Positions 52,532 to 61,898 of a DNA stretch of 64,000 nt are shown in pieces. Source of the stretch: Planctomycetota bacterium (GTDB lineage Bacteria; Planctomycetota; Phycisphaerae; Phycisphaerales; SM1A02); assembly GCA_003671025.1 (NCBI GenBank), contig QWPW01000016.1, forward strand, positions 1 to 64,000, read 5' to 3'. Below the pieces are notes generated by a model that searched no databases, was not told where the DNA came from, and worked only from the letters and a program-made list of their open reading frames with translations. The translations under genes and the position numbers were made by a program. Positions within the stretch are counted from its first letter, which is position 1, and each line of letters opens with the position of its first letter.

Positions 52532-52533
52532 TT
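52495..52533. repeat. 3 x 13 bp tandem repeat at the helicase 3' end
   Basis: Units gagcactgcgtat, gagcactgcgatt and aggcactgcgttt (52495-52507, 52508-52520, 52521-52533) run into the TAA stop codon of the AddA-like gene (52532-52534). A diverged fourth unit may continue inside the gene. Confidence 0.8.
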
Positions 52534-55500
52534 ACGCACCGTGCGCCGGACGCGTGAGCTCGACGACTTCACCGCGATCCACAAACAGCAGCGTTGCACG
52601 CACGTTCTCTCGCGGAACACGCCACAGCTGCGCGACCGCATCGCAGTACGCGAACAGTTGTTCGCGGTATCCCGCGACCTTCTGCTCGAATTGCGCGCCC
52701 TGCTGATTCTTCGCGCCCGTCTTGTAGTCGAGCACGACCGCGCCGATCACCACGCCTTCGCGTTTCTCGAGGACGAGCCGATCGATGCGTCCGTGCACCA
52801 GCGCGCCGTCTGGATGCGCCACGACATAAGGAAACTCGTTGAGCACTTCGTCTTCATCACCCACGCGCAGCGCCTGTGCGATCGAGTTAGGCTCGTGCGC
52901 AACCGAGACGATGTGCGCGAGCAACGCAGCAACATCTTGACGTTGGTCTGCGCTGATGGGCTGCATCTTCTCAATCGATGCGCGAGTCGCCGCGCGCTGG
53001 ATCAATTGCGCGTGATTCAACTTTCCTCGTCGCGCTCTCGTGTCATTGGCCGCGCGTGCCGCTTCGACATCGCTTGCGCACGGCTCGTCGCCGCCAACGA
53101 GATCCTCCATGCTGCGCACTTCGCGGAAGCATTCATGCACGAGCACGCCGCGCACCGCAATGTCGTCATCGCTGAACGGATCGAGCGCCCAAAGCGGCGC
53201 AGTTGTGGACTTACTCGCACTGCGTTGCGCTTGGTTTCCCTGCACATTTACTGGTGTTTCATGCGTTGAAGGGGAAGCAGTGCGCCCGCCTCGACCTCCA
53301 CTTGCTGAACGCACAATCTCGCCCAGCGGCGTCTCTCTCTGACTCTTGGTCGCTGGGGAATCTGCGGCGCGCCCGTGTTCGACCGTGCTGCTCTGCGCCT
53401 CGGTCACGAGTTGAGTTTTTGTTGTTGTTGTGCCTTCATGCACCACCGACCAAAACGGTATCGCCGACGAAATGCGCGCGTGAGCCAACGCGTCGGCGAA
53501 GTCTGGCACCCGATCAACCACGCGTGAAAGCGTCATGTTGGTTGCGGGGTCGTGCACGGGGTCCGTCCCCGCGTCCGCAGCGACGATCGCATTGCGCAAC
53601 AACTTGCACGCCGTCGGCGTCGCTTGTGTCTCCTTGAGTTGCACGATGAGATGAAGTCCATGTCGCGCGCGTGTGAGCGAGACATACAACGTCGAGAGAT
53701 CGTCGAGCATTCGGCGACGGCGCCCATCACGCGCGAACACCTCAAACTCGGGAATCCAACGGCGAATGTGCTCGTTCACGCTGGGCGCCACCAACTGCGG
53801 CGGACGGGTCGCGTCGGTCGCGATCATCTCCCAACCACTCGCGATGCCGCCCCACGCAGTGCGAGTTCCACTGAGCGAAGGAAGAATCACCTCATCAAAC
53901 TCGAGCCCCTTCGATTTGTGAATCGTCATCACGCGAATCCGCGCTGAACTGCTGGAATCGCCGCGATCCGACTCCACCAGTTCGAGATACTCGGTGAGTC
54001 GCGCTGGTGGTGCCTTGGAATATTCATCGGCAATCTCCACCAAGCGCGCCAGGCGCGACGCATCACGCGCAGTGACTCCTTGTTTGATGACCTGTGCCAC
54101 CAAACCCTGCAAAAACTCGGGAAATCCGCGATCCGCGATCTGCGCGCGCATCGTTCGCGCGAGACTCTGCGCGTGCGCGTTCGCCACGCGACGATGCGCG
54201 CGCGTCGCTTCCTCACCCACAGCGTCGCCTTCAAGCGGCGCCAATTTGGTGACATGCGCCATCGCGTCGCGAGAGACAAGAAAGTGCGCCACGCGATCGG
54301 TGGGATCGTCAATCAAACGCAGCAGCGCCATCACGCCCACCACTGCCGCGGAGTCAAGCAACGTCGAAGCACCTTCGTCGCTTGCGGAGATTCCACGCGT
54401 CTTCAGTTGCGCAACGATGTCGGCGACTTCGCGGTTGGTGCGCGCGAGCACACCAATGGAACGCGTCGCATCCGCCGCATGAATCCGCGCGGCAATCTCC
54501 GCAGCGCAAACTGTGGCGGTCAATTCGTTCGCGACCGCTGCGGCGTTGGCATCGATGCTCGCATCACCGTCAACTGAGTTTGTCGCGTCCGAGTTTGCAC
54601 TCGTGTCGGTCGCGACGTCCGCGCTCGCGGTCTCGGGCTCATCGTCTGACTCAGCTTCGTCCTCATCGACTCCGCAGGCGTAGGCGTGAATCGCACCCGG
54701 AAGATCTCGCGCGGCGTGATGAGTTGTGAATCGCCACTGCGCCACCGCGCGCGAAAGCGGATTTTCGCTGCATGCGAGATCAATCTTCTCCGCTTCAAGA
54801 AAGGGCAATGCGTCGGCGAGATCGCCGCGATCACTCTCTTTCGCCAACGGCACAAGCGTCTTCTTGAGGTCACCAAAAAGCATGTTCACGAAACGCATCA
54901 ACAGCGGCGAAGAACGGTAGCTGTAATGCAGCGACTCCGCTTCTCCCAGCGAATTGGCGTAATTGTCGCTGATGTGATCGATCAACCCGGGCGTGCCGCC
55001 GCGCCATCCATAAATGGATTGCTTGGGATCGCCGACGAGAAGAAAGCGTCCACGCGCCGCGTCGCCTTGCGCATTCGAGCCCACGTCTGATGCGAGCACC
55101 GCGTTGATGATCGGTCGCAGCGCTTTGAACTGTTCCACCGAAGTGTCTTGCGCTTCATCGATGGCGAGATCGCGAAAGTCCACCAGTAACGCGCGACCGA
55201 GTGCCTCGGCGTTCGCAACCGCGCTGCCTTTACGCACGGCTGCTTGCGACACACGCATGCCAATGTCGCTGAAGGTGAAGAGTCCGGCGTCGCGCTGCTT
55301 CTCGCGCAATGCCTTATCGATGTCGGGCATGATGCCCAGCACACCATCGATGCGACGAAGCTGGCTTGCGATCAAGTGGCTGCACAACTGCGCGCCGAGT
55401 TGCACAGCGAGCTCTTGCAGTGCCAGGTCGGCGGTGGCTTTGCTAAATGATTGGCCCTTCGCCGCGCTGTGCAACATCTTGCTCTGTGCCGCGTCACCAA

Positions 55501-56338
55501 ACTTTCCCGTGCGCAAGCTTTCGCTCACCGCGACACGCGCCTTCTCCCATGATTTATTAGCTCCGCCTTTTTTTGTCTGCGGCAGCGGCGCATTCATGAA
55601 CGCGGTGACCAGCTCGTCGAGTTGTTCGTGCGCGAGACACTCGACTCGCGGCAGGCGCTTCAGCCAACGCCAAACTGTCTCTGTGACGCATTCGTCGCTT
55701 GCCATCGTCGCGCGATACACCTCAAGAACACTCGACCCGCCACCACCGCGTGGACCGTTGGTCGATCCGAACAATCCACCGATCGCGTCGGTCACCGAAG
55801 GCTTTGGCGCGCCATCCTCCAACAGATTGAGCAACTCGTGCGCGTCCTTCTTCGCGAGAATGCTGGCGGCAACCGTCGCGCGCAACGCCTTCATTTCTGC
55901 GTCGCTTCCGATGGTCCACTCAGGCGGAAGGTCGAGTTCGTCGGGAAGCGCACGCGCGATGTTGTGGAAAAATCCATCGATGGTGCCAATCGACAATCGA
56001 GGCAACGCGACGCACAGCGCATCGAGAACCGCTTGGTATTCCTCCGCCGTCGCGGGACCAGTTGCGCTGGCAAACTCATCGCGTTTCTCCTCATAGAGCG
56101 CGCCCTCCGCCGCATGCAAGAGCACGCGACCGAGGATCTCCGCTGCGGCCTTACGGGTGAAGGTCAATGCGAGAATGCGTTCGGGTTGCGCCGCAATGTC
56201 CTCACGAGCGCCCGCACGAACACGCGCAAGACACCATGCAAGAATGCGATTGGCCAACAGCCACGTTTTGCCCGAGCCTGCGTTGGCGATCACGATGGTG
56301 CGTTGCGGGAGGTTGCTGTGATTGATCGTCGCGCTCAT
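52532..56338 (-). CDS. AddA-like UvrD/RecB-type helicase-nuclease
   Basis: DNA repair protein of 1268 residues. SF1A helicase motifs: Walker A A-N-A-G-S-G-K-T (about 18-25), motif Ia L-T-F-T-R-K-A-A-A-E, Walker B L-A-I-D-E-A-Q-D (about 393-400), motif III G-D-P-K-Q-S-I-Y-G-W-R-G, motif V I-H-K-S-K-G-L-E-F and motif VI Y-V-S-L-T-R-A-R-H (about 886). An acidic low-complexity insert (about 555-605) separates the halves. The C-terminal RecB-family nuclease shows G-R-I-D-R-L-V and the D-Y-K-T-G active site (about 1203). With the AddB-like partner it should process double-strand breaks for recombination. Its ATG overlaps the partner's stop by 4 bases. Confidence 0.93.
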   Translation of the reverse strand: MSATINHSNLPQRTIVIANAGSGKTWLLANRILAWCLARVRAGAREDIAAQPERILALTFTRKAAAEILGRVLLHAAEGALYEEKRDEFASATGPATAEEYQAVLDALCVALPRLSIGTIDGFFHNIARALPDELDLPPEWTIGSDAEMKALRATVAASILAKKDAHELLNLLEDGAPKPSVTDAIGGLFGSTNGPRGGGGSSVLEVYRATMASDECVTETVWRWLKRLPRVECLAHEQLDELVTAFMNAPLPQTKKGGANKSWEKARVAVSESLRTGKFGDAAQSKMLHSAAKGQSFSKATADLALQELAVQLGAQLCSHLIASQLRRIDGVLGIMPDIDKALREKQRDAGLFTFSDIGMRVSQAAVRKGSAVANAEALGRALLVDFRDLAIDEAQDTSVEQFKALRPIINAVLASDVGSNAQGDAARGRFLLVGDPKQSIYGWRGGTPGLIDHISDNYANSLGEAESLHYSYRSSPLLMRFVNMLFGDLKKTLVPLAKESDRGDLADALPFLEAEKIDLACSENPLSRAVAQWRFTTHHAARDLPGAIHAYACGVDEDEAESDDEPETASADVATDTSANSDATNSVDGDASIDANAAAVANELTATVCAAEIAARIHAADATRSIGVLARTNREVADIVAQLKTRGISASDEGASTLLDSAAVVGVMALLRLIDDPTDRVAHFLVSRDAMAHVTKLAPLEGDAVGEEATRAHRRVANAHAQSLARTMRAQIADRGFPEFLQGLVAQVIKQGVTARDASRLARLVEIADEYSKAPPARLTEYLELVESDRGDSSSSARIRVMTIHKSKGLEFDEVILPSLSGTRTAWGGIASGWEMIATDATRPPQLVAPSVNEHIRRWIPEFEVFARDGRRRRMLDDLSTLYVSLTRARHGLHLIVQLKETQATPTACKLLRNAIVAADAGTDPVHDPATNMTLSRVVDRVPDFADALAHARISSAIPFWSVVHEGTTTTKTQLVTEAQSSTVEHGRAADSPATKSQRETPLGEIVRSASGGRGGRTASPSTHETPVNVQGNQAQRSASKSTTAPLWALDPFSDDDIAVRGVLVHECFREVRSMEDLVGGDEPCASDVEAARAANDTRARRGKLNHAQLIQRAATRASIEKMQPISADQRQDVAALLAHIVSVAHEPNSIAQALRVGDEDEVLNEFPYVVAHPDGALVHGRIDRLVLEKREGVVIGAVVLDYKTGAKNQQGAQFEQKVAGYREQLFAYCDAVAQLWRVPRENVRATLLFVDRGEVVELTRPAHGA

Positions 56339-59300
56339 TCGTCGCCTCCACGATTGTCTGAGGCGCCGTCGCCGAAGCCATCATCACTCTCGTCGAGTCC
56401 GCGCAAACCAACGCCCCAAATCTGCGCGAGCGGATCATCGCTGCGCACGGGAACGCCTGGTGCTGGTGTGAACTCTCCCGCTATCACTGCGGCCACAACT
56501 TCTTCTGCGCGTGTACGCGCGCTCGCCATTTCGTCATCGGTGCACTTGAGGAACTCGAACTTACTCTGTGCCTCGTGCGGCGCGAGAATCACGTAGCCCA
56601 AGTGATCCGATTCAACGTTGATTTCACCGGATGGACCAAGTCCCGCCAAATCTGAAAGGCGCAGCGACTTGAGCAACTCGCGGTAGAGCGGCAACTGCAA
56701 GTCGATCCATTTCTTGTTCTTGCCTCGCCCCGCGCGATGCGTGGCAGTCGGCGATTTTCCTTTGGCCGAAGTCTTGTAGTCGAGTGTGCGCCACTTGCCG
56801 GTGTGCTGATTTTGATCCACGCGATCAATGCGCCCCCGCAAGAACAGCCCATTTTCATCGGGGAAAATAGGCGGTTTGAACCTCGGCGAAACATCCTCAT
56901 TACCCGGAGTCTCTTTCGATGTCCGCTCATCAAACTTGATCTCGATGAATCGCACCTTCCATCCATCGGTCGCCTCTTTGGCTTGCAGTACTGCGAAGCG
57001 ATTGAGTCGTCGGCGCGCCAACTCGATCTGCACATGAACGGCCGACGGAGGGTTCTTGGCAAACTTCTCGGCGACATGGCGGTCAAGAATGCGCGACAGC
57101 GATTGCGAAATCTCATTCGCATCAGTCGTTGGTCTCAGTTGCCGCGCTTCCTCGCGGCCCCACTGCTCGAGCACGCCGTGCACCAGATTTCCGAAACCGC
57201 CAGGACTCAACTCTTGCGCGTGTTCGTCGACGACGTTGAGACCCAATCGCGAATCGCATTTGAGTTGAAAGAGATAAGGACACTCCAAGTAGGTCTTGAA
57301 TGTGGTGACGGAAATCCCGCTCCACACGCTTCCGGAAATCGCGGGCTTGATGGGAAACTTCGCGCGTGCGAGTTGATCCGCTTCACTTTGCGCGTTGTTC
57401 GACGCAAGCGACGGCGACTCCTTGACCTCCGTGAAAAGTTTCACCACGCGGGGAGCGAGTTCGTCGCGCGCAACGCGCAGCAAGAATCGCGAAGGACGCA
57501 TCGGGTCGCCAGCAGCGCTATGACGCGCGACGATGAAGGAGAGACTTGCGCTGTGCACAGAACCTAGCGCGTCACGACGAGCGTTGGTACGCGCGATGAT
57601 GCCATCGAGAATCCACGCGTCACGCGCGGCACGCCGCTGCGACGAGATCATCCCCAGTTTCACGCGCAGATCGTCGGGCAATATCGTGTCTTGCACCGTG
57701 CCTTCTGGAATCAACCCGTCGTTGAAGCCCGCGAGGATGATGTGCGGTTCATCCGCAAGACCTGCGTCGAGCCATCCAATGATTCCCAGGCCTTCGTCGG
57801 TTGACTCGAGACGCACTTCGGTCGATTCGAGTTGCGCGACGAGCAAGCGCAGCGCGTCGCTCGCGTCCATCTTCGACGTGAATTGCTTGGGTGTGTTCGC
57901 GAGATCGGCAAGCGCGCGATCAAGTGCGCGCACCGAGCGAACGCGCTCGCTGGCGGTTGCACCGAGGCGATTGTCGCCCACGATTCCACTCAACGTCTCA
58001 CGAATCGGCCGCGCCCACTCGTGCGCTGCACGCGACTGTTGCAGTAGCGCGAGAAGTTCTTTCACCGCGCTCTGCACGGTGGCAAATCCGTTCTTCAAAT
58101 GTTTCTCACCCACGGCTGCATCGCGCCAATCGGTCGGCATCGCCTCGGCGCGATAGCGGGTGACGATGCAATCCGCGTCGCTGATTCCTTTGTCTTGCAA
58201 CGCGGTATCAACATCGGGATGACGCACGAAGTTCGCGAGCGCGCTGCATGAATTCTCGCTCAACAACTCGGCGATGCGCGCGAGCAGGCTGCCCAACCGC
58301 GTCGCGAGAAACGCGCGCTTGTCGCGTTGCACCACGCTGATTCCTCGGGCAATCAGCGCGCCCTCCACTCCGCGCCGCATGTCTTCGTTGGGTGCCATCA
58401 CCACGAGTTCATCGGAGCGAACCGTCGCCTCCACGCCCGCGGTCGCGCGTGTGTGCTTGAGCGATTCGATTTCGCTAATCACGCGTTGACCCACATCAAG
58501 CGGACTCGACGCCACATGAATGGAGCCGCTTGGAAGAAGATCCGTGGTGAACGCGCGCTCGCTCCACACCTTGGGCAAAGGAAAGCCTTCGCCGTCAATC
58601 TCTTCGTTTGCGTGCACGCACACGTCTACCTCGCAGCCAAGTTCGCGCAATCGTGCGAGCAGCAGTCGATGCACGGGTTCAGGATCCGCAAGCAGCACCA
58701 CCACGCGCTCAGCGCCGCCGCGAAAGATGCGCGGCGCGGTGAGCGCGGACGAATCCTCGCCCGTTGCAGCGAGCGCGGCAACGACCGCATCACGCGCGCA
58801 CACATCGCGATCGATGCACTGCGCGGCGGCAATGCGATCGAGCCACGCAGTTTCGAGTTGCGCCAACGTGCGCCATTGCAATTCGCGTCGTGAGAATTCC
58901 CCAGCAATCGCGGCATTTTCCGTCGATTTCGGCGCTTCCAGTTGCGCGGCGATTTGCGCGAAGGACTGGCATGCGCTTGCCGCGTCGCGCATCAATCGCG
59001 CCAGTCGTCGCGTCAGTGCGTCCATCTCCGAGGACGTGATTTTGTCCGTGGAAGGAGCGAGCAACGATCGCAGCGCACCACGCGCGTCTGAATTCTTCGC
59101 CAGAAAGTCGCTGACGGTCTCTCGCCATGCGACCAGCGTTGCGAGATCGCTGAGCTGTTCGCGATGAGGCTGCACAAAGCGCGCGGCGAACATCTTCGCG
59201 GTGACGATCGACGGCGCGGCCAGCGGAAGCTTTGCCTCTCGCGCGCGCTGCAACAGTTGACGCTCGATGCCGTGCGCCAGTGTTGCACCGGGGATCAGCA

Positions 59301-59403
59301 CGAACGTGCGTTCAAAATCAAACGGCGCACCAACGTGTCCTTCCACAATTGCCTCAACCATGGCGTGCGAGAGTGGCAGCGCGTTGTTGAGTCGTCGAAT
59401 CAC
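56335..59403 (-). CDS. AddB-like PD-(D/E)XK nuclease subunit
   Basis: Partner of the AddA-like helicase, about 1022 residues. I chose the GTG at 59403 because it lies just after the upstream gene's stop and gives a family-like start (I-R-R-L-N-N-A-L-P-L-S-H-A); ATG 59361 is an alternative, and the frame up to 59802 overlaps another gene. The helicase-like part is degenerate: where AddB of Bacillus has a Walker A, here there is I-P-G-A-T-L-A-H-G-I-E. The C-terminal nuclease is intact (G-R-I-D-R-V-D, L-D-Y-K-T-S about 876, L-Q-L-P-L-Y-R). One Cys of the AddB iron-sulfur site is present (E-C-P-Y-L-F, about 708), but I see no C-terminal Cys cluster. The stop overlaps the AddA start. Confidence 0.88.
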   Translation of the reverse strand: MIRRLNNALPLSHAMVEAIVEGHVGAPFDFERTFVLIPGATLAHGIERQLLQRAREAKLPLAAPSIVTAKMFAARFVQPHREQLSDLATLVAWRETVSDFLAKNSDARGALRSLLAPSTDKITSSEMDALTRRLARLMRDAASACQSFAQIAAQLEAPKSTENAAIAGEFSRRELQWRTLAQLETAWLDRIAAAQCIDRDVCARDAVVAALAATGEDSSALTAPRIFRGGAERVVVLLADPEPVHRLLLARLRELGCEVDVCVHANEEIDGEGFPLPKVWSERAFTTDLLPSGSIHVASSPLDVGQRVISEIESLKHTRATAGVEATVRSDELVVMAPNEDMRRGVEGALIARGISVVQRDKRAFLATRLGSLLARIAELLSENSCSALANFVRHPDVDTALQDKGISDADCIVTRYRAEAMPTDWRDAAVGEKHLKNGFATVQSAVKELLALLQQSRAAHEWARPIRETLSGIVGDNRLGATASERVRSVRALDRALADLANTPKQFTSKMDASDALRLLVAQLESTEVRLESTDEGLGIIGWLDAGLADEPHIILAGFNDGLIPEGTVQDTILPDDLRVKLGMISSQRRAARDAWILDGIIARTNARRDALGSVHSASLSFIVARHSAAGDPMRPSRFLLRVARDELAPRVVKLFTEVKESPSLASNNAQSEADQLARAKFPIKPAISGSVWSGISVTTFKTYLECPYLFQLKCDSRLGLNVVDEHAQELSPGGFGNLVHGVLEQWGREEARQLRPTTDANEISQSLSRILDRHVAEKFAKNPPSAVHVQIELARRRLNRFAVLQAKEATDGWKVRFIEIKFDERTSKETPGNEDVSPRFKPPIFPDENGLFLRGRIDRVDQNQHTGKWRTLDYKTSAKGKSPTATHRAGRGKNKKWIDLQLPLYRELLKSLRLSDLAGLGPSGEINVESDHLGYVILAPHEAQSKFEFLKCTDDEMASARTRAEEVVAAVIAGEFTPAPGVPVRSDDPLAQIWGVGLRGLDESDDGFGDGASDNRGGDE

Positions 59404-59494
59404 ACGTTTATCTGTACCAGTTTGATTGACGCAACACGACTCCAACGTTTGTGAGCGCCCGAGGAAATCGCGTTGCGTAATTGAACGGTTGCCG

Positions 59495-60634
59495 TCAGCG
59501 CTCGCGCGCGTCGCGCAGCGCTTTATGACAGGCAACGCAACTCGCCGAGAGCGCGCGCAGTGCCTCGCCTGATTCGGCTTCCCGCGCAGAAACTCGGCCT
59601 TTCTCTGCGGCGGCGATGACGCTTTCGAATGTTGCGGCCCTCGCAACGCTTTCGGCAAGATGGCGTTGGAACAGCGCGCGTTGCTGATCGCTCCAGCGCA
59701 CGCGTTCGACTCCGCCGCTTGCCGAGTGGACCGCCGATGAGTCATCCGCCGCATCAAGCGTGAGCGTGCGCAAACGATCCGCCAAGAGTGATGCGTCCGC
59801 AAGCGGCGAATGCGCGTTCACCGAATCAGACTCCGCGCTGCTCGCAATCACTCCGCTCGGCTGCCCGTGCTTGAGCCGATCCAGTATCTCGTCCAACTCC
59901 ACCATCGCATCAACCAGATTGCTGCCGCGTGTAATCGCAGGAAACTCGTCGCGCGCCGCATCAATCTGCGCGTTCGACATGACCGCCGAGTTGGCCACAC
60001 ACGACCACAATCCTGGGTAACCCGCTGCCGTGCCCGAGACTTTCATGCGCGCCGCGGCTTGCGCTTGACTGAACCAACCCAAGGAGACTGCGATCGCGCC
60101 TGCCGCAGCGGCGCTGCGATGCTTGCCGTGATGGCAATGAATATAGATCGGCTTCGCGAGGTCGCGCACAGCGCGCACGAGTTCTGCTTTGCGCGCGTCG
60201 TCGAAACCGTCGTAGCCGATGGGCAGATGAACGATGCGCAAGCCGACGGCGCCCGCGCGCGCGAGATCGGGCGTCGCACCATCGACCGAGATGATGGTCT
60301 TGATTCCGAGTGCCACCAACGACTCAAATCCAGCTGCGCCCTCAGGGACGCTGCCAGAAATCAGCTCGCGGTTGAACGCGACAACGTTGCGTAATCCCGC
60401 GAAATCATGGGGGTTTTCATCGTCGGCGCTCGGGACCGTGAGCGCTGCAACAGTGATGCGTGGCGCGAGCGCATGGTCGACTTCCTGCGCGCGCGCGGGC
60501 GTGTTCTGCCCATCATCGTTTGTCTGCATGCGCATCCCGAAACTCATCGTGAACAACACAAGCAGCAGCAATGCGCTGCACGCACCGTCCGAAAACCGCG
60601 CACGCAATTGCGCGCAGCACAATCGAATCTTCAT
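59495..60634 (-). CDS. Exported PTP-like phosphatase with C-terminal haem c motif
   Basis: Protein of 379 residues with a signal or anchor segment (about 18-34, A-L-L-L-L-V-L-F-T-M-S-F-G). A dual-specificity phosphatase-like domain follows (about 85-205): S-G-S-V-P-E-G-A-A-G-F-E-S-L, I-K-T-I-I-S-V-D-G-A-T-P-D, H-L-P-I-G-Y-D-G, and the CX5R catalytic loop H-C-H-H-G-K-H-R-S-A (Cys about 165). The C-terminus ends with helical segments and C-V-A-C-H-K (about 366), a single haem c motif as in cytochrome c'-like proteins. The ATG at 60634 gives the signal peptide; a longer start at 60658 is less likely. The combination suggests an envelope redox-linked phosphatase, but function is not shown. Divergent from the patatin gene. 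Confidence 0.85.
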   Translation of the reverse strand: MKIRLCCAQLRARFSDGACSALLLLVLFTMSFGMRMQTNDDGQNTPARAQEVDHALAPRITVAALTVPSADDENPHDFAGLRNVVAFNRELISGSVPEGAAGFESLVALGIKTIISVDGATPDLARAGAVGLRIVHLPIGYDGFDDARKAELVRAVRDLAKPIYIHCHHGKHRSAAAAGAIAVSLGWFSQAQAAARMKVSGTAAGYPGLWSCVANSAVMSNAQIDAARDEFPAITRGSNLVDAMVELDEILDRLKHGQPSGVIASSAESDSVNAHSPLADASLLADRLRTLTLDAADDSSAVHSASGGVERVRWSDQQRALFQRHLAESVARAATFESVIAAAEKGRVSAREAESGEALRALSASCVACHKALRDARER

Positions 60635-60691
60635 CGTGGTCGTCCATCGTGGCAGCACATCGCGAGTCTACCTTTCGCTACTCTTCGCCGC

Positions 60692-61876
60692 ATGAACGCA
60701 CGCTTCACTTGGACTTCGTCACACTCGCTCACCACCGCGGTTTCGCTTGCGGTTCTGCTCACGATGGGATGCGCCCGCAGTCGCGTTGTGCAGACTGATG
60801 AAGTCCTTGTGGCCGAAGGCGACGCGCGTAAGGCTGCGTTGAAAGCGGATGCCATGATCACCGGTCGCGCGATGATCGAGCGCGTGCTGCGCAGCGAAGG
60901 TGACGATCGCACCATTGATGTGCTCATCATTTCTGGCGGTGGCGATTTCGGCGCGTTTGGTGCGGCGTTCTTGCGCGGATGGAGCGAGATCGAAGGCGAC
61001 GGCGCGATGCCTCTCTTTGATGGCGTCACCGGTGTGAGCACGGGCGCGTTGATCGCGCCGTTTGCGTTCCTTGGAACCAAAGCGGACTTGCTCGAGTGCG
61101 AGAATCTCTATCGCAATCCCAAGTCTGATTGGGTGCGCACGCGCGGGCCGCTCTTCTTCATGCCCGACAACGAGAGCTTCGCGGAAGTTCCTGGTTTAGA
61201 GCGCGAATTGCGCAGCAGCGTCTCCAAGGAGCGCATCGAACGCATTGCCGCACAGGGCGAGCAAGGGCGCGCGCTCTTCGTGAACACCACTGATCTCGAT
61301 CAAGGATGCGTGCATCCCTTCGAACTCACCACTGCCGCGAAACTCGCATGCAAGACTGGCGATTACGAGCGCGTGTACAAGATTCTCCTCGCGTCCGCGG
61401 GAATTCCTGGCGCGTTTCCTCCGCGCGAAATCGACGGCACGCTCTACGCCGACGGCGGAATCACCTCCAACATCTTGTACGGCGGGCTGGTCAAGCGCGA
61501 GCAAACCGCGATGTATCGCTTCAACCAACTCATGCCTGATGAGCCGAAGTTGAAGATGCGCTACTGGGTGCTGCTCAACAATCAAGCGCGCACGCTGCCG
61601 CACACCACGCAGCCCACGTGGCCTGATGTGATTGCGCGCAGCATCGACATTTCAATTCGCGCTTCGACGCTCACTTCGCTGCGCCACCTCTACTCGTTTG
61701 CCGAAGTGTTGTCGCTTCATGGCGACGGCGAAGTCGAAGTGCGTTGGATCGGCATTCCCAACGAATGGCGCGCGCCTGTTGAAGGCATCTTCGAAAAAGA
61801 AACGATGAACAACCTTGCCGACCTCGGCTACACCATGGGCAAGGATCCATCGGTCTGGAACTCCGAAGCGCCGTGA
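60692..61876 (+). CDS. Patatin-like phospholipase lipoprotein
   Basis: Predicted lipoprotein of 394 residues; the ATG at 60692 starts a signal peptide with lipobox T-M-G-C (about residue 26), while the open frame farther upstream lies over the divergent phosphatase gene. Patatin features: oxyanion loop S-G-G-G-D-F-G-A-F-G (about 80-89), nucleophile Ser in G-V-S-T-G (about 113) and Asp in D-G-G (about 253). Patatins hydrolyse lipid acyl esters with a Ser-Asp dyad. Location in the outer membrane or periplasm is inferred from the lipobox. The gene converges with the FG-GAP/dockerin gene with only 22 bases between stops. Confidence 0.9.
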   Translation: MNARFTWTSSHSLTTAVSLAVLLTMGCARSRVVQTDEVLVAEGDARKAALKADAMITGRAMIERVLRSEGDDRTIDVLIISGGGDFGAFGAAFLRGWSEIEGDGAMPLFDGVTGVSTGALIAPFAFLGTKADLLECENLYRNPKSDWVRTRGPLFFMPDNESFAEVPGLERELRSSVSKERIERIAAQGEQGRALFVNTTDLDQGCVHPFELTTAAKLACKTGDYERVYKILLASAGIPGAFPPREIDGTLYADGGITSNILYGGLVKREQTAMYRFNQLMPDEPKLKMRYWVLLNNQARTLPHTTQPTWPDVIARSIDISIRASTLTSLRHLYSFAEVLSLHGDGEVEVRWIGIPNEWRAPVEGIFEKETMNNLADLGYTMGKDPSVWNSEAP

Positions 61877-61898
61877 TTTCGCGGGGATTCGCGCACGA

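Noticed and set aside
55014-56096. Long plus-strand frame (360 codons), Ser/Arg-rich
   Set aside because: Antisense to the helicase core motifs of the AddA-like gene.
59404-59802. N-terminal extension of the AddB-like gene
   Set aside because: It overlaps the phosphatase gene in another frame and has shadow-like composition (Arg, Ser, Cys); the start was placed at 59403.
60407-60691. N-terminal extension of the patatin gene
   Set aside because: It runs over the divergent phosphatase gene; the signal peptide and lipobox begin at 60692.
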